NCBI GenBank assembly: GCA_027019335.1
Contig: JALUWV010000115.1
Span: 1 to 64,000 of the forward strand
DNA: 64,000 bases
DNA from: Sulfurimonas sp.
GTDB taxonomy: Bacteria; Campylobacterota; Campylobacteria; Campylobacterales; Sulfurimonadaceae
Direction of reading: 5' to 3'
Position 1 is the stretch's first letter. Each line of letters begins with the position of its first letter. The position numbers and the translations under genes were made by a program. Shown piece by piece: positions 9,145 to 17,611 of this stretch. The notes under the pieces are model-generated. The model did not search any database. It was not told the origin of the DNA and saw nothing but the letters and a program-made list of their open reading frames with translations.

Positions 9145-10235
9145 TGAGCTTTAATGCGGTAAAAATTGGAAAATATACGATAGAAAAACCAATCATTCAA
9201 GGTGGAATGGGTGTTGGGATTAGCTGGGATCAGTTAGCTGGAAATGTTTCAAAAGAGGGTGGACTAGGTGTTATTAGTTCTGTTGGAACAGGATACTATA
9301 AAGATAAAGAATTTGCTGGGAAACTTGTAGCAAACCGTCCTTTAAGTGAAGTGAACTTTTACTCAAAAGACGGTTTTGAAGCTATCATCAAAAGTGCAAG
9401 AGAAATTGCAGGAGATAAACCCCTTGCTGCAAATATTTTGTATGCTATCAGTGGTTATGGGGATGTTGTTCGTAATGCTTGTGAACTTGGAATTGATATA
9501 ATCATTACAGGGGCAGGCTTACCGACAAATATGCCAGAGTTTACAGAGGGCTATCCTGATGTGGCATTAGTGCCTATCGTTTCTTCTGCAAAAGCTTTAA
9601 AAATCATCTGTAAACGTTGGAAAAAACGCTACGATAGACTTCCTGATGCAGTTATAGTTGAAGGACCTAAATCAGGTGGACACCAAGGATTTACGTATGA
9701 GCAGTGTAAGATGCCAGAGTATCAACTTGAAAATATAGTCGCTCCAGTTGTTGAAGAAGCTGCTCTTTGGGGAGATATGCCAATCTTTGCTGCGGGTGGT
9801 GTTTGGGATAAAAAAGACATTGAAGAGATGATGGCATTAGGGGCAAAAGGTGTGCAAATGGGTACACGTTTCATTGGGACATATGAGTGTGATGCACATG
9901 CGAACTTTAAGAAAGTACTTCTTGACGCAAAAGAAGATGACATTCAACTTATGGGTTCTCCCGTTGGCTATCCTGCACAAGGTATCGTGACAAACCTTAC
10001 CCATCTTGTTGCAAAACGAGAAGGTCCAGCTATTAAATGTATTTCCAACTGTGTAGCCCCTTGTAACCGTGGTGAAGAGGCAAAAGAAGTTGGATTTTGT
10101 ATAGCAGATAGATTAAGTGATGCGTATGAGGGAAACTTAGAAACAGGTCTCTTTTTCTCTGGAACAAATGGGTATAAACTAAATGAAATAATTTCTGTTC
10201 AAGAGCTTATGACAAAACTGACAGAGGGTGAATAA
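9144..10235 (+). CDS. Nitronate monooxygenase / FMN-dependent oxidoreductase family protein
   Basis: TIM-barrel flavoprotein of the 2-nitropropane dioxygenase/NMO family, 363 residues. IQGGMGVGISWDQLAGNVSKEGG is the N-terminal flavin-binding strand-loop; EGPKSGGHQG and AAGGVWDKKDIEEMMALGAKGVQMGTRFI form the phosphate-binding and active-site region. The family includes enzymes that detoxify nitronates and FabK-type enoyl reductases. FabK proteins are usually shorter, so NMO or an uncharacterised flavin oxidoreductase is preferred. A cysteine group near 293-310 (CISNCVAPC, then GFCIADRL) is unusual for simple NMO enzymes. Translationally coupled to tyrS. Confidence 0.8.
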   Translation: MSFNAVKIGKYTIEKPIIQGGMGVGISWDQLAGNVSKEGGLGVISSVGTGYYKDKEFAGKLVANRPLSEVNFYSKDGFEAIIKSAREIAGDKPLAANILYAISGYGDVVRNACELGIDIIITGAGLPTNMPEFTEGYPDVALVPIVSSAKALKIICKRWKKRYDRLPDAVIVEGPKSGGHQGFTYEQCKMPEYQLENIVAPVVEEAALWGDMPIFAAGGVWDKKDIEEMMALGAKGVQMGTRFIGTYECDAHANFKKVLLDAKEDDIQLMGSPVGYPAQGIVTNLTHLVAKREGPAIKCISNCVAPCNRGEEAKEVGFCIADRLSDAYEGNLETGLFFSGTNGYKLNEIISVQELMTKLTEGE

Positions 10236-10242
10236 GCTTTAA

Positions 10243-11625
10243 ATGTTGCGTTCTTTTGTTTTTCTATTTGTTTTAGTACTCTCTTTGCCGGCATTGAGCA
10301 GTTATGAAATTTTAAAAAGAGCCAACAAGTTAGTTGTATCAAGTAACAAAAGTAATCAGTTTCGTGCTTATAATGACTATAAGAATCTTTACATTCGTGC
10401 CTTAATGAAGGATGATAAAAAACTTCTAAAAAGTTCTTTATCAGGCATCGTGAAAAGCGGTACAAAGCTTCATATAGATATATCTCAATACAAAAAAGAG
10501 TATCTTGCCTTAAAAAAAGTACAACAGAAGAGAAAAAGAACTTTTCATAAACCTCAAAAAAAACCTCAAGTAAAATCCTCCAATCAATTCAAATCAATAA
10601 CTTGGAAAAATGGAAACCTTGTTTTAAGATTTTCTAAAAAATTAAGAAAAAATAGTCTGAATTATTTTTCTAAATACGATGTCAAGAAAAAAAGATACCA
10701 GTATATTTTTGACATTCATGCTTCTCTTCGTTATGCAAAAACATTGAGAAGAAACAAAATAGATAAGATAAAAATTTTCCAACAAAATTTGCATACTATG
10801 AGATTACTGATTGAAAATAAGAAAAGTCTCAAGATAAATTTTAAAAAAACAAGTACGACAATCATAATTACAATAAAAACAAAAGTTGTAAAAAAGAGAA
10901 AAGTAAAAGTAGTATCACAGTCTAGTATCGCTCCTCAGCGTTTAGACAGAAATAAAATTATAGTTGTTGATGCTGGACATGGTGGTAAAGACCCTGGGGC
11001 TATTGGGTATAGAAAATATAGAGAAAAAGTAGTTGTTTTGAGTATCGCGAGAGATTTAGCAAGCATACTCAAAAAACGCGGATTCAAAGTTTATATGACA
11101 CGGAGTAAAGACCATTTTGTCAAGTTAAGAAATAGAACAAAATATGCCAATAGAAAACATGCCGATATTTTTATCAGTATTCATGCAAATGCAGTATCGC
11201 CTAGAAATGCTCTTAAAGCAGAAGGTTTGGAGACGTACTTTCTTTCAAAATCGCGTTCAAGTAGAGCAAAAAGAGTAGCTGCAAAAGAGAATAAGGTAGA
11301 TTTGAGTGAGATGGATTACTATGGAAAAGAGAGCTTTTTAAGCACACTCAATTCTCACAATATCGTTGCAGCCAACAAACTTGCTATAGATTTGCAACGT
11401 GGTGCTTTAGCTTCTTTAAACAAGCGCTATAAACATGTCAAAGATGCAGGTGTTAGAGAAGGACCTTTTTGGGTTTTAGTAGGTGCTCAAATGCCTGCTG
11501 TTTTAGTAGAAGTTGGTTTTATCACAAATCCAACTGAAGCGAAACGATTGGTAAGTACAAAGTACCAAAAGCAATTAGCGACAGGTTTAGCAAATGGAGT
11601 CGAGCGTTATTTTATAAATAACTAA
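10243..11625 (+). CDS. amiA: N-acetylmuramoyl-L-alanine amidase
   Basis: Periplasmic zinc amidase that cleaves septal peptidoglycan; 460 residues. Residues 1-20 are a signal peptide (MLRSFVFLFVLVLSLPALSS). A basic linker and an AMIN-like beta domain (about 125-205) precede the Amidase_3 catalytic domain (about 238-458). Zinc ligands are H in VDAGHGGKDPG, E in REKVVVLS and H in ISIHANA; the catalytic glutamate is in LVEVGFITNPTEA. It closes the pyrH operon, 7 bases after the flavoprotein gene. C. jejuni carries its amidase in the same neighbourhood. It overlaps the convergent DHH gene by 4 bases. Confidence 0.92.
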   Translation: MLRSFVFLFVLVLSLPALSSYEILKRANKLVVSSNKSNQFRAYNDYKNLYIRALMKDDKKLLKSSLSGIVKSGTKLHIDISQYKKEYLALKKVQQKRKRTFHKPQKKPQVKSSNQFKSITWKNGNLVLRFSKKLRKNSLNYFSKYDVKKKRYQYIFDIHASLRYAKTLRRNKIDKIKIFQQNLHTMRLLIENKKSLKINFKKTSTTIIITIKTKVVKKRKVKVVSQSSIAPQRLDRNKIIVVDAGHGGKDPGAIGYRKYREKVVVLSIARDLASILKKRGFKVYMTRSKDHFVKLRNRTKYANRKHADIFISIHANAVSPRNALKAEGLETYFLSKSRSSRAKRVAAKENKVDLSEMDYYGKESFLSTLNSHNIVAANKLAIDLQRGALASLNKRYKHVKDAGVREGPFWVLVGAQMPAVLVEVGFITNPTEAKRLVSTKYQKQLATGLANGVERYFINN

Positions 11626-12698
11626 GACTCTTCTTTTTTATACTCTAAATCCCCAGCACGAGACTCTTTATCACTAATGAGTGCTTCGATTTGATGTTTA
11701 ACTTTGTCGTAACGATATTGTTCTTTAAAGCCCATTATTCTTCCGCCTGCTGCATTTGGATGTCCACCACCACCAGCCCACTCTTTAGAAATCTGTGCGA
11801 CACTTACTTTGTTGTCAGCACGAAGACTCATCGCTCCTCTATAGCTCACATCGACGATAAAATCATACTCTGGAAATGCCACTAAAAAGCCATTGCCAAC
11901 GATAGAAGTGTTACCTACACCATAACTTAAAAAGCCTTTGTATCCTTTATAGTAGATTGTATGTGTCTTACGTTTATTTCCTAATAGTTGTACTACATAA
12001 TCTGTTGCAAGGTTATCAAGCGTGTTATCAACATCTACTTTGAAAAACTCTTTTTTGATGGAGTGAATCTTTTCATCAAGGACGATAGGTGCATTTTCTA
12101 CAGTAATATACTCTGTTGCTTTGTGCAAGAGTGCAAGTTTATAGTGTGAATCTTCATTTGCAAACATCACACGGTTGAGTTCTCGTGTTTCAGTGACTAA
12201 ACGCATACAAACCTTGCCATACTCAAAGTTATCATGTTCCTCTTTTTTCCATAAATCTACTGCATTGACAACATTTACATAGGATTCCATCCATTTTGGC
12301 TCATCAAGTTTGAAATGCTCTTTTGCATAGTCATAGACAATTTTCGTTGCACAACGGCTTTCATCGAGAGTGTACCAATCATACTTTTTTGCACTTTGCG
12401 CACCACTTCCATGGTGGTCAAGTAAAAGGAGTCTGACTTTTTGTTGTTTACTCAGTTTATCAACTTCATTGGTAATCCAGCGTGATTCATCAGCACTGAG
12501 ATTTAAGTCCGAGACTAAGATAAGCGCACTGCGTGTATCTTTTTTGATATTTTCTAAAATGAGTTCAAGTTTGGACTTGACTTCTGCCCCATAGTTCGCA
12601 TTATAATTTTCTTTTTCATAGGGTGTGTACTGCATAACGAGTTGACAGCTGTAGCCATCTAAATCTATATGCGATAAGTGGTGAATAACATCTTGCAT
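11622..12698 (-). CDS. DHH-family phosphoesterase
   Basis: Cytoplasmic DHH/DHHA1 phosphoesterase of 358 residues. HIDLDGYSC near the N terminus supplies the first metal-binding aspartates, LLLDHHGSG (about 108-116) is the DHH motif, and GGGGHPNAAGG near the C terminus is the substrate-binding motif of the DHHA1 domain. Relatives cleave nanoRNA, pAp or c-di-AMP; the exact substrate cannot be read from sequence. It is downstream of flhA with a 20-base gap, and a DHH protein follows flhA in other Campylobacterota, so the link is old but its meaning unknown. Confidence 0.85.
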   Translation of the reverse strand: MQDVIHHLSHIDLDGYSCQLVMQYTPYEKENYNANYGAEVKSKLELILENIKKDTRSALILVSDLNLSADESRWITNEVDKLSKQQKVRLLLLDHHGSGAQSAKKYDWYTLDESRCATKIVYDYAKEHFKLDEPKWMESYVNVVNAVDLWKKEEHDNFEYGKVCMRLVTETRELNRVMFANEDSHYKLALLHKATEYITVENAPIVLDEKIHSIKKEFFKVDVDNTLDNLATDYVVQLLGNKRKTHTIYYKGYKGFLSYGVGNTSIVGNGFLVAFPEYDFIVDVSYRGAMSLRADNKVSVAQISKEWAGGGGHPNAAGGRIMGFKEQYRYDKVKHQIEALISDKESRAGDLEYKKEES

Positions 12699-12718
12699 TG
12701 TATACCTTTTTTTGAGTT

Positions 12719-14887
12719 TTATATGTTTATAGTGATAGAACCGAGTACTTCAAAAGTTGCACTTGCATCAATCTCTGCATGAGACAGTGTAACAACATCT
12801 AAAGAAAAACGTTCAAATATTTCTGCAACTCCATGACGAAGTTGTGGGTCTACGATAATGATAACAGGGGAAACACCTTTTTGTAAAATTTCGGCAGCTT
12901 TATTACTTGTTGCTTGAATGAGAGCATTAATCTCATTGACATTGAGGAGTAGATTTCTTGTACCATCTTGCTCTTGAGACTTTTGAAGCATGAGTTGTTC
13001 ACTTGCCGTGTCAAATGTCAGTAAACGGATAACACCATCATCACTTGCATACATTTGTGTAATGATACGTGAAAGTTTTGCTCGAACTTGCTCTGTAATA
13101 ACATCAACATTTTTGGTAAATTCTGCGATGTCAGCGATGGTTTCTAAGATAGAAAGCATATCTTTGAGTGGTATTTTCTCATGTAAGAGACCTTTTAAAA
13201 CACGCTGAATAAGCCCAATCGTAGCAACTTTGAGAACATCATCCACAATAACAGGAAAATCATCTTTGATTTTATCCATAAGTGTTTGAACCTCTTGACG
13301 AGTAAGTAACTCTTCGGCGTTACGTTTGATGAGTTCACTCATGTGTGTTGAGATAACGGTCGCAGGGTCGACAACGGTATACCCATTGATAATGGCATCC
13401 TCTTTTTGTTCTGGATTTATCCAAAGTGCATCGAGTCCAAATGCAGGTTCTTTAGTCGCTTCACCAGTGATTTCACCCGTTGCCATTCCACTATCCATTG
13501 CTAAAAATTTGTCAGGCATAATGGTGCCTTCACCAATGGAAACTCCTTTGAGGAGTATTTGGTACTGCTGTGGTTCAAGGTGTAAGTTATCACGAATCCG
13601 TACTTGTGGCATTAAAAATCCAAAATCACTTGCGATTTTACGCCGCATAGAACGGATACGTTCAAGGAGGTCTCCACCTTGATTTGCATCGGCTAAACGG
13701 ATGAGTTGATAGCCGAGTGTAAGTTCTAGCATCTCTACTTTGAGTATATCTTCGAGTGCAGTTTCTTCCTCTTTTGCTATCTCTTCAGGAGATTTTTTTG
13801 GTTTGTGTGCCTTTTTTTCTTCTTCTTTTTGTTTATTTTTATTTCCAACTGCATTTGGAACATTAAGGATGTCAAACTCTCCTTTGTCAAACTTATAAAT
13901 AGACCAACCAAGAGCAGCAAACATAATCCCAACAAAACCCATAGATGCCGTAGGTAACCCAGGAACAAGGGCAAATAAAATCATAATAAACCCAACAATC
14001 ATCATGATTTTTGAGTTTCCCATCATTTGGTTAATAGTTCCCTCAGCAAAATTATCGCCATCGCCAGAAGAACGAGTAATCATAATACCTGTTGCTGTTG
14101 AGATAATAAGTGCAGGAATTTGCCCTACTAAACCATCACCGATGGTTAAAAGTGTAAATGTAGAGGCACTATCGCTGACACTCATGCCATGTTGAAAAAC
14201 ACCGATTAAGAATCCACCAATAATATTGATAAGTGTAATGACAATCCCCGCAACAGCATCTCCTTTAACAAACTTAGAAGAACCATCCATTGCCCCATAA
14301 AAGTTTGCATCTTGTAAAATCGCAGCACGGCGTTTCGTGGCTTCTGTATCATCGATGAGTCCTGCATTTAAGTCGGCATCCACTGCCATCTGTTTCCCTG
14401 GCATAGAGTCAAGTACAAATCTTGCTGCAACTTCTGCAACCCTTGTCGAACCTTTGGTAATAACCATAAAGTTGATAAGGACTAAAATAGAAAAAACAAT
14501 AATCCCAATCACGAAGTTTCCACCCACAACAAAATCCCCAAAACTAGTAATAATACTACTTACATTTTCACTCCCCTCATGCCCATGACTTAAAATCATC
14601 CGTGTTGTTGCAACATTGAGAGAAAGCCGAAAAAGGGTAATAATCAAAATCAGTGTAGGAAAAGTTGTCAAATCTGTTGGTTTTGGGATATAGAGTGATA
14701 TAAGTAAAATTAAAATTGATATAGACATAGATACTGTTAGTAACACATCAAGTATGGCTGAAGGAAGAGGCACGATAATGATGGCTAAAATTGCCATCAC
14801 AAACATAACAACACTTAAATCTTTTTGTCCTAAAAGAAAGTTAAGACTTGTACCAACTTGTTGTTTGAGCGTAAGTTTCCTTGCCAA
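12719..14887 (-). CDS. flhA: Flagellar type III export gate protein
   Basis: Inner-membrane component of the flagellar export apparatus, 722 residues. Roughly eight transmembrane helices occupy residues 20-320. They include the FHIPEP signature region with TDLTTFPTLILIITLFRLSLN and the conserved cytoplasmic loop GKQMAVDADLNAG. A charged linker (about 340-375) leads to the cytoplasmic C-terminal domain that docks chaperone-substrate complexes (MPQVRIRDNL through the final GSITINI). FlhA is also a checkpoint for sigma-54 flagellar gene expression in this phylum. It begins 3 bases after the rrf2 gene, so they are probably co-transcribed. The rrf2-flhA pair next to rpsO is also found in Campylobacter. 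Confidence 0.97.
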   Translation of the reverse strand: MARKLTLKQQVGTSLNFLLGQKDLSVVMFVMAILAIIIVPLPSAILDVLLTVSMSISILILLISLYIPKPTDLTTFPTLILIITLFRLSLNVATTRMILSHGHEGSENVSSIITSFGDFVVGGNFVIGIIVFSILVLINFMVITKGSTRVAEVAARFVLDSMPGKQMAVDADLNAGLIDDTEATKRRAAILQDANFYGAMDGSSKFVKGDAVAGIVITLINIIGGFLIGVFQHGMSVSDSASTFTLLTIGDGLVGQIPALIISTATGIMITRSSGDGDNFAEGTINQMMGNSKIMMIVGFIMILFALVPGLPTASMGFVGIMFAALGWSIYKFDKGEFDILNVPNAVGNKNKQKEEEKKAHKPKKSPEEIAKEEETALEDILKVEMLELTLGYQLIRLADANQGGDLLERIRSMRRKIASDFGFLMPQVRIRDNLHLEPQQYQILLKGVSIGEGTIMPDKFLAMDSGMATGEITGEATKEPAFGLDALWINPEQKEDAIINGYTVVDPATVISTHMSELIKRNAEELLTRQEVQTLMDKIKDDFPVIVDDVLKVATIGLIQRVLKGLLHEKIPLKDMLSILETIADIAEFTKNVDVITEQVRAKLSRIITQMYASDDGVIRLLTFDTASEQLMLQKSQEQDGTRNLLLNVNEINALIQATSNKAAEILQKGVSPVIIIVDPQLRHGVAEIFERFSLDVVTLSHAEIDASATFEVLGSITINI

Positions 14888-14890
14888 AAG

Positions 14891-15298
14891 TTACTCTTCT
14901 CCTAAAATATCAGCTAAAGTAAGTTCAGCTAAGAAGGAGTCTATTTTTCCTTGGAGTTTATGTAAAAATGGCCATATAGAGCAGATATTTGCTTTGTCTG
15001 AAGGGCAATCATCGAGTGATGAAGCACAATCAAAAACAGCAGGGGCTTTACCCTCTACACAAGACATAATATCAAGCATACTAATTTTTGAGGGAGTTTT
15101 TGCTAACTGAAATCCACCATTGACCCCTTTAAAAGAGACTAAGATGTCATTTTTTGCGAGTGCTTGTAAAATTTTTGCTAAAAAACTTTTAGAGATTGAG
15201 AGTTCTTTTGAAAGAGACTCAGTACCTTGAGGACTCTGTGTCTTAGATAAAAGGATAAGAGATAAAATGGCATATTCACTAGCACGGGTTATAAGCAT
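14891..15298 (-). CDS. Rrf2-family transcriptional regulator
   Basis: A 135-residue winged-helix regulator. The N-terminal ITRASEYAILSLILLSK and SKSFLAKILQALAKNDILVSFKGVNGGFQLAK are the Rrf2 DNA-binding core. Three cysteines in VFDCASSLDDCPSDKANIC occupy the region where IscR and NsrR bind an Fe-S cluster, so an iron-sulfur or redox/NO sensor is likely. It lies directly upstream of flhA and would be co-expressed with it, though control of flhA itself is not shown. No target operator was identified. Confidence 0.88.
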   Translation of the reverse strand: MLITRASEYAILSLILLSKTQSPQGTESLSKELSISKSFLAKILQALAKNDILVSFKGVNGGFQLAKTPSKISMLDIMSCVEGKAPAVFDCASSLDDCPSDKANICSIWPFLHKLQGKIDSFLAELTLADILGEE

Positions 15299-15354
15299 AA
15301 GGGTAAACTTTCAGTTGTATTTTAAAGTTTATTATAGCTAAAGAAGATAAAAGT

Positions 15355-16614
15355 TTATACTTCTTTGATAACTACTTTGTTACGTCCTGTTGTTTTAGCT
15401 TCATAGAGGGCTTCATCTGAGGTTTGTATCATTGCATCGAGTGAGTCTAAAAGACCAAAACAGATACCTGTTGAGATAGTATAAGAAATCTCCAATCCAT
15501 TTGTATAGATAATATTGTTTTCAAAAGCAGTACGGATTTTTTCAAAAAGTTTTCTTGTATTTTCAAGATTTATCTCTTCGAGTAAAATACAAAACTCTTC
15601 TCCACCAAAACGAGCCACTAAATCAGATTCTCGTAAGTTCTTATCTAAGATTGTTTTAATCTCTTTAATCGCATCATCACCAACATCATGCCCATAGGTA
15701 TCGTTGATATTTTTAAATTTATCAATATCTATCATAGCTACAGCAAGAGGGGATTCTTTTCTTTTGTTCTTTGTAAAAATTGGTAAACCACTGTCAAAAA
15801 AGTAGCGCCGATTAAACATACCTGTGAGAAAGTCTTTATTTGCAAGATTTTTAAACTTTGTAAAAAGGTCAATTAATTCAAGATTAGAATTAATTCTAGT
15901 GAGAACTTCATAATGTGTAAAAGGTTTGTTGATAAAATCATTAGCTCCAAAACGTAAGAAAGCACCTACAACATCACTTTTATCTACACTACTCATAGCG
16001 ATGATGGCTAATTCATCTTTTTTATACAAATTTCTAAGTTTATAGGTAAGGTCAATACCATTCATATTGGGCATTTCATAGTCAGTTATAACTAAGGAAA
16101 TATTTTTATTTTCTTTGATAATATCAAGTGCCTCTTGACCATCCTCTGCTTCTATTATATTGAGATGAATACGTTTGAGTGAGTCTCTAAGAGTTTGTCT
16201 ATAGAGTTTAGAATCATCGACTACTAAGATTGTAGTATCATAGTTTTTTAGTACTCGCAAGATAGCATTTACTGCAAATTTAATACTTTCAGGAGTATCT
16301 TTGAGAACAAAATCAACAACATCTTTTTTCATGATTTCATCTTTGAGCTTTTCACTGATAGTTGCAGATAGGATGACAGCTGGAATCTTGTTAGCATTTG
16401 CTAGTTTTACTATTTTCCCATCAGGTGCATCTGGAAGATTAAGGTCTAAAAGTGCAACATGAAAATCACCCCGATGTTCACGAATCAGATGCATAGCGTT
16501 CTTGTATGTATCTGTATAAAATACTTCTACATTATCGTGTAGTTGTAATTCTGATTTTATTAGGGATAATGTGATTTGATTGTCTTCAACGATAAGTATT
16601 TTTTTCATAGACAC
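15355..16614 (-). CDS. Two-receiver diguanylate cyclase (PleD-like)
   Basis: 419 residues: receiver 1 (about 4-120, phospho-acceptor D57 in LLDLNLPD), receiver 2 (about 127-245, D178 in VITDYEMPNMNG) and a GGDEF domain (about 255-419). The active site is GGEEF at 337-341, and the RxxD product-inhibition site (R328-D331) is intact five residues before it. It should therefore make c-di-GMP when phosphorylated and be feedback inhibited. It lies between the rrf2-flhA pair and rpsO, which are closer neighbours in Campylobacter. No partner histidine kinase is adjacent. A link to motility is inferred from position only. Confidence 0.9.
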   Translation of the reverse strand: MSMKKILIVEDNQITLSLIKSELQLHDNVEVFYTDTYKNAMHLIREHRGDFHVALLDLNLPDAPDGKIVKLANANKIPAVILSATISEKLKDEIMKKDVVDFVLKDTPESIKFAVNAILRVLKNYDTTILVVDDSKLYRQTLRDSLKRIHLNIIEAEDGQEALDIIKENKNISLVITDYEMPNMNGIDLTYKLRNLYKKDELAIIAMSSVDKSDVVGAFLRFGANDFINKPFTHYEVLTRINSNLELIDLFTKFKNLANKDFLTGMFNRRYFFDSGLPIFTKNKRKESPLAVAMIDIDKFKNINDTYGHDVGDDAIKEIKTILDKNLRESDLVARFGGEEFCILLEEINLENTRKLFEKIRTAFENNIIYTNGLEISYTISTGICFGLLDSLDAMIQTSDEALYEAKTTGRNKVVIKEV

Positions 16615-16719
16615 ATTGTAATGCGAATTAGATTAAATAAAGATTAAGTAGTTATAATTCTATCTCAGCTTTATACTTTGATATAAATGTTAGATAATTA
16701 TACCCATCAGGAGGTCATT

Positions 16720-16995
16720 ATGGCTTTAGATTCGGCTAAAAAACAAGAGATAGTTGCGAAATATGGTCGCACAGAGAGTGATACTGGTTCAAGTGAAGTG
16801 CAAATTGCACTTTTAACAGCACGTATTTCAGAATTAACAGAACACTTAAAAGTTTTCAAAAAAGATCATGCATCACGTTTAGGTTTACTTAAACTTGTTG
16901 GTCAGCGTCGTCGTCTTATGAAGTATTTCAAAAGAACACAAAAAGAAGCTTACAACAAACTTATCTCTGATTTAGATATTCGCGATAATATCTAA
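16720..16995 (+). CDS. rpsO: Ribosomal protein uS15
   Basis: Small-subunit protein S15, which binds 16S rRNA and forms the bridge to 23S rRNA; 91 residues, the normal length. [28 protein letters not shown] and the basic [20 protein letters not shown] block are diagnostic. The frame is open to an ATG at 16687, but AGGAGGT at 16709-16715 points to the ATG at 16720, which gives the family N terminus [16 protein letters not shown]-like -10 (TTATAATT, about 16650) lies upstream. Confidence 0.95.
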   Translation: MALDSAKKQEIVAKYGRTESDTGSSEVQIALLTARISELTEHLKVFKKDHASRLGLLKLVGQRRRLMKYFKRTQKEAYNKLISDLDIRDNI

Positions 16996-17010
16996 ATTCT
17001 TTCTCTTTAG

Positions 17011-17029
17011 TTTCCCCTTGTAGGGGAGA
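17011..17029 (+). terminator. Weak hairpin terminator after rpsO
   Basis: TTTCCCC-TTGTA-GGGGAGA forms a 7-bp stem (one wobble) 15 bases after the rpsO stop. It is followed only by a mixed TTACTTCTTCTT tract, so termination may be partial. Confidence 0.45.
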
Positions 17030-17165
17030 TTACTTCTTCTTATACTAAGCAACAAATCCATTTTCTTCACAAATAACAAAAAAAACAATAAAATCTTCTC
17101 ATTTCAATTTCTTTTTAGATTCTAAAGAGTATGCTATCGGCAATTAATTTTTTTGGAGGTTGAGT

Positions 17166-17594
17166 GTGTCACAAAATAATAATGATATAAATACCGAAGG
17201 TTTGACATTTTTAGATGATGGTGAAGTACTTTATAATGATCTATATTTACTTTCTGAAACAGATGAAAAAGGAATCGTAAAATATGCAAGTGACTCTTTT
17301 TATAAAATAGCGAACATGAAAGAGGCTGATTTAATCGGACAACCACACAATGTTGTGCGTCACCCTGATATGCCAAGAGCTGCCTTTAAATCACTTTGGG
17401 ATGATGTACAGTCGAAAGGTTTTTGGACAGGATATGTTAAAAACCAGAGAAAAGGTGGTGGATTTTACTGGGTTTTTGCAACAGTTTTGCGTTCAGTTGA
17501 TAAAAATGGAAATACTACCTATGTTTCTATACGAGTGAAACCCTCACGTGAAGATATAAAAAAAGCTGAAGAGCTTTATGCAACATTAGATTAA
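17166..17594 (+). CDS. Aer/CetB-like PAS sensor protein
   Basis: Soluble single PAS-domain protein of 142 residues. YKIANMKEADLIGQPHNVVRHPDMPRAAF and WTGYVKNQRKGGGFYWV match the N-terminal FAD-binding PAS of Aer and the CetB proteins of Campylobacter, which sense redox or energy state. TGGAGG at 17154-17159 is 6 bases from the GTG at 17166, so that start is preferred over the in-frame TTG at 17160. It opens a 13.5-kb operon and sits 17 bases before a soluble chemoreceptor with no sensor domain, so it probably supplies the input to that receptor. Confidence 0.85.
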   Translation: MSQNNNDINTEGLTFLDDGEVLYNDLYLLSETDEKGIVKYASDSFYKIANMKEADLIGQPHNVVRHPDMPRAAFKSLWDDVQSKGFWTGYVKNQRKGGGFYWVFATVLRSVDKNGNTTYVSIRVKPSREDIKKAEELYATLD

Positions 17595-17611
17595 GAAGGA
17601 AAGGATTATAA

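Noticed and set aside
13326..13682. 118-codon plus-strand frame inside flhA
   Set aside because: Lies entirely antisense to a clear flhA; composition reflects the complement of conserved codons.
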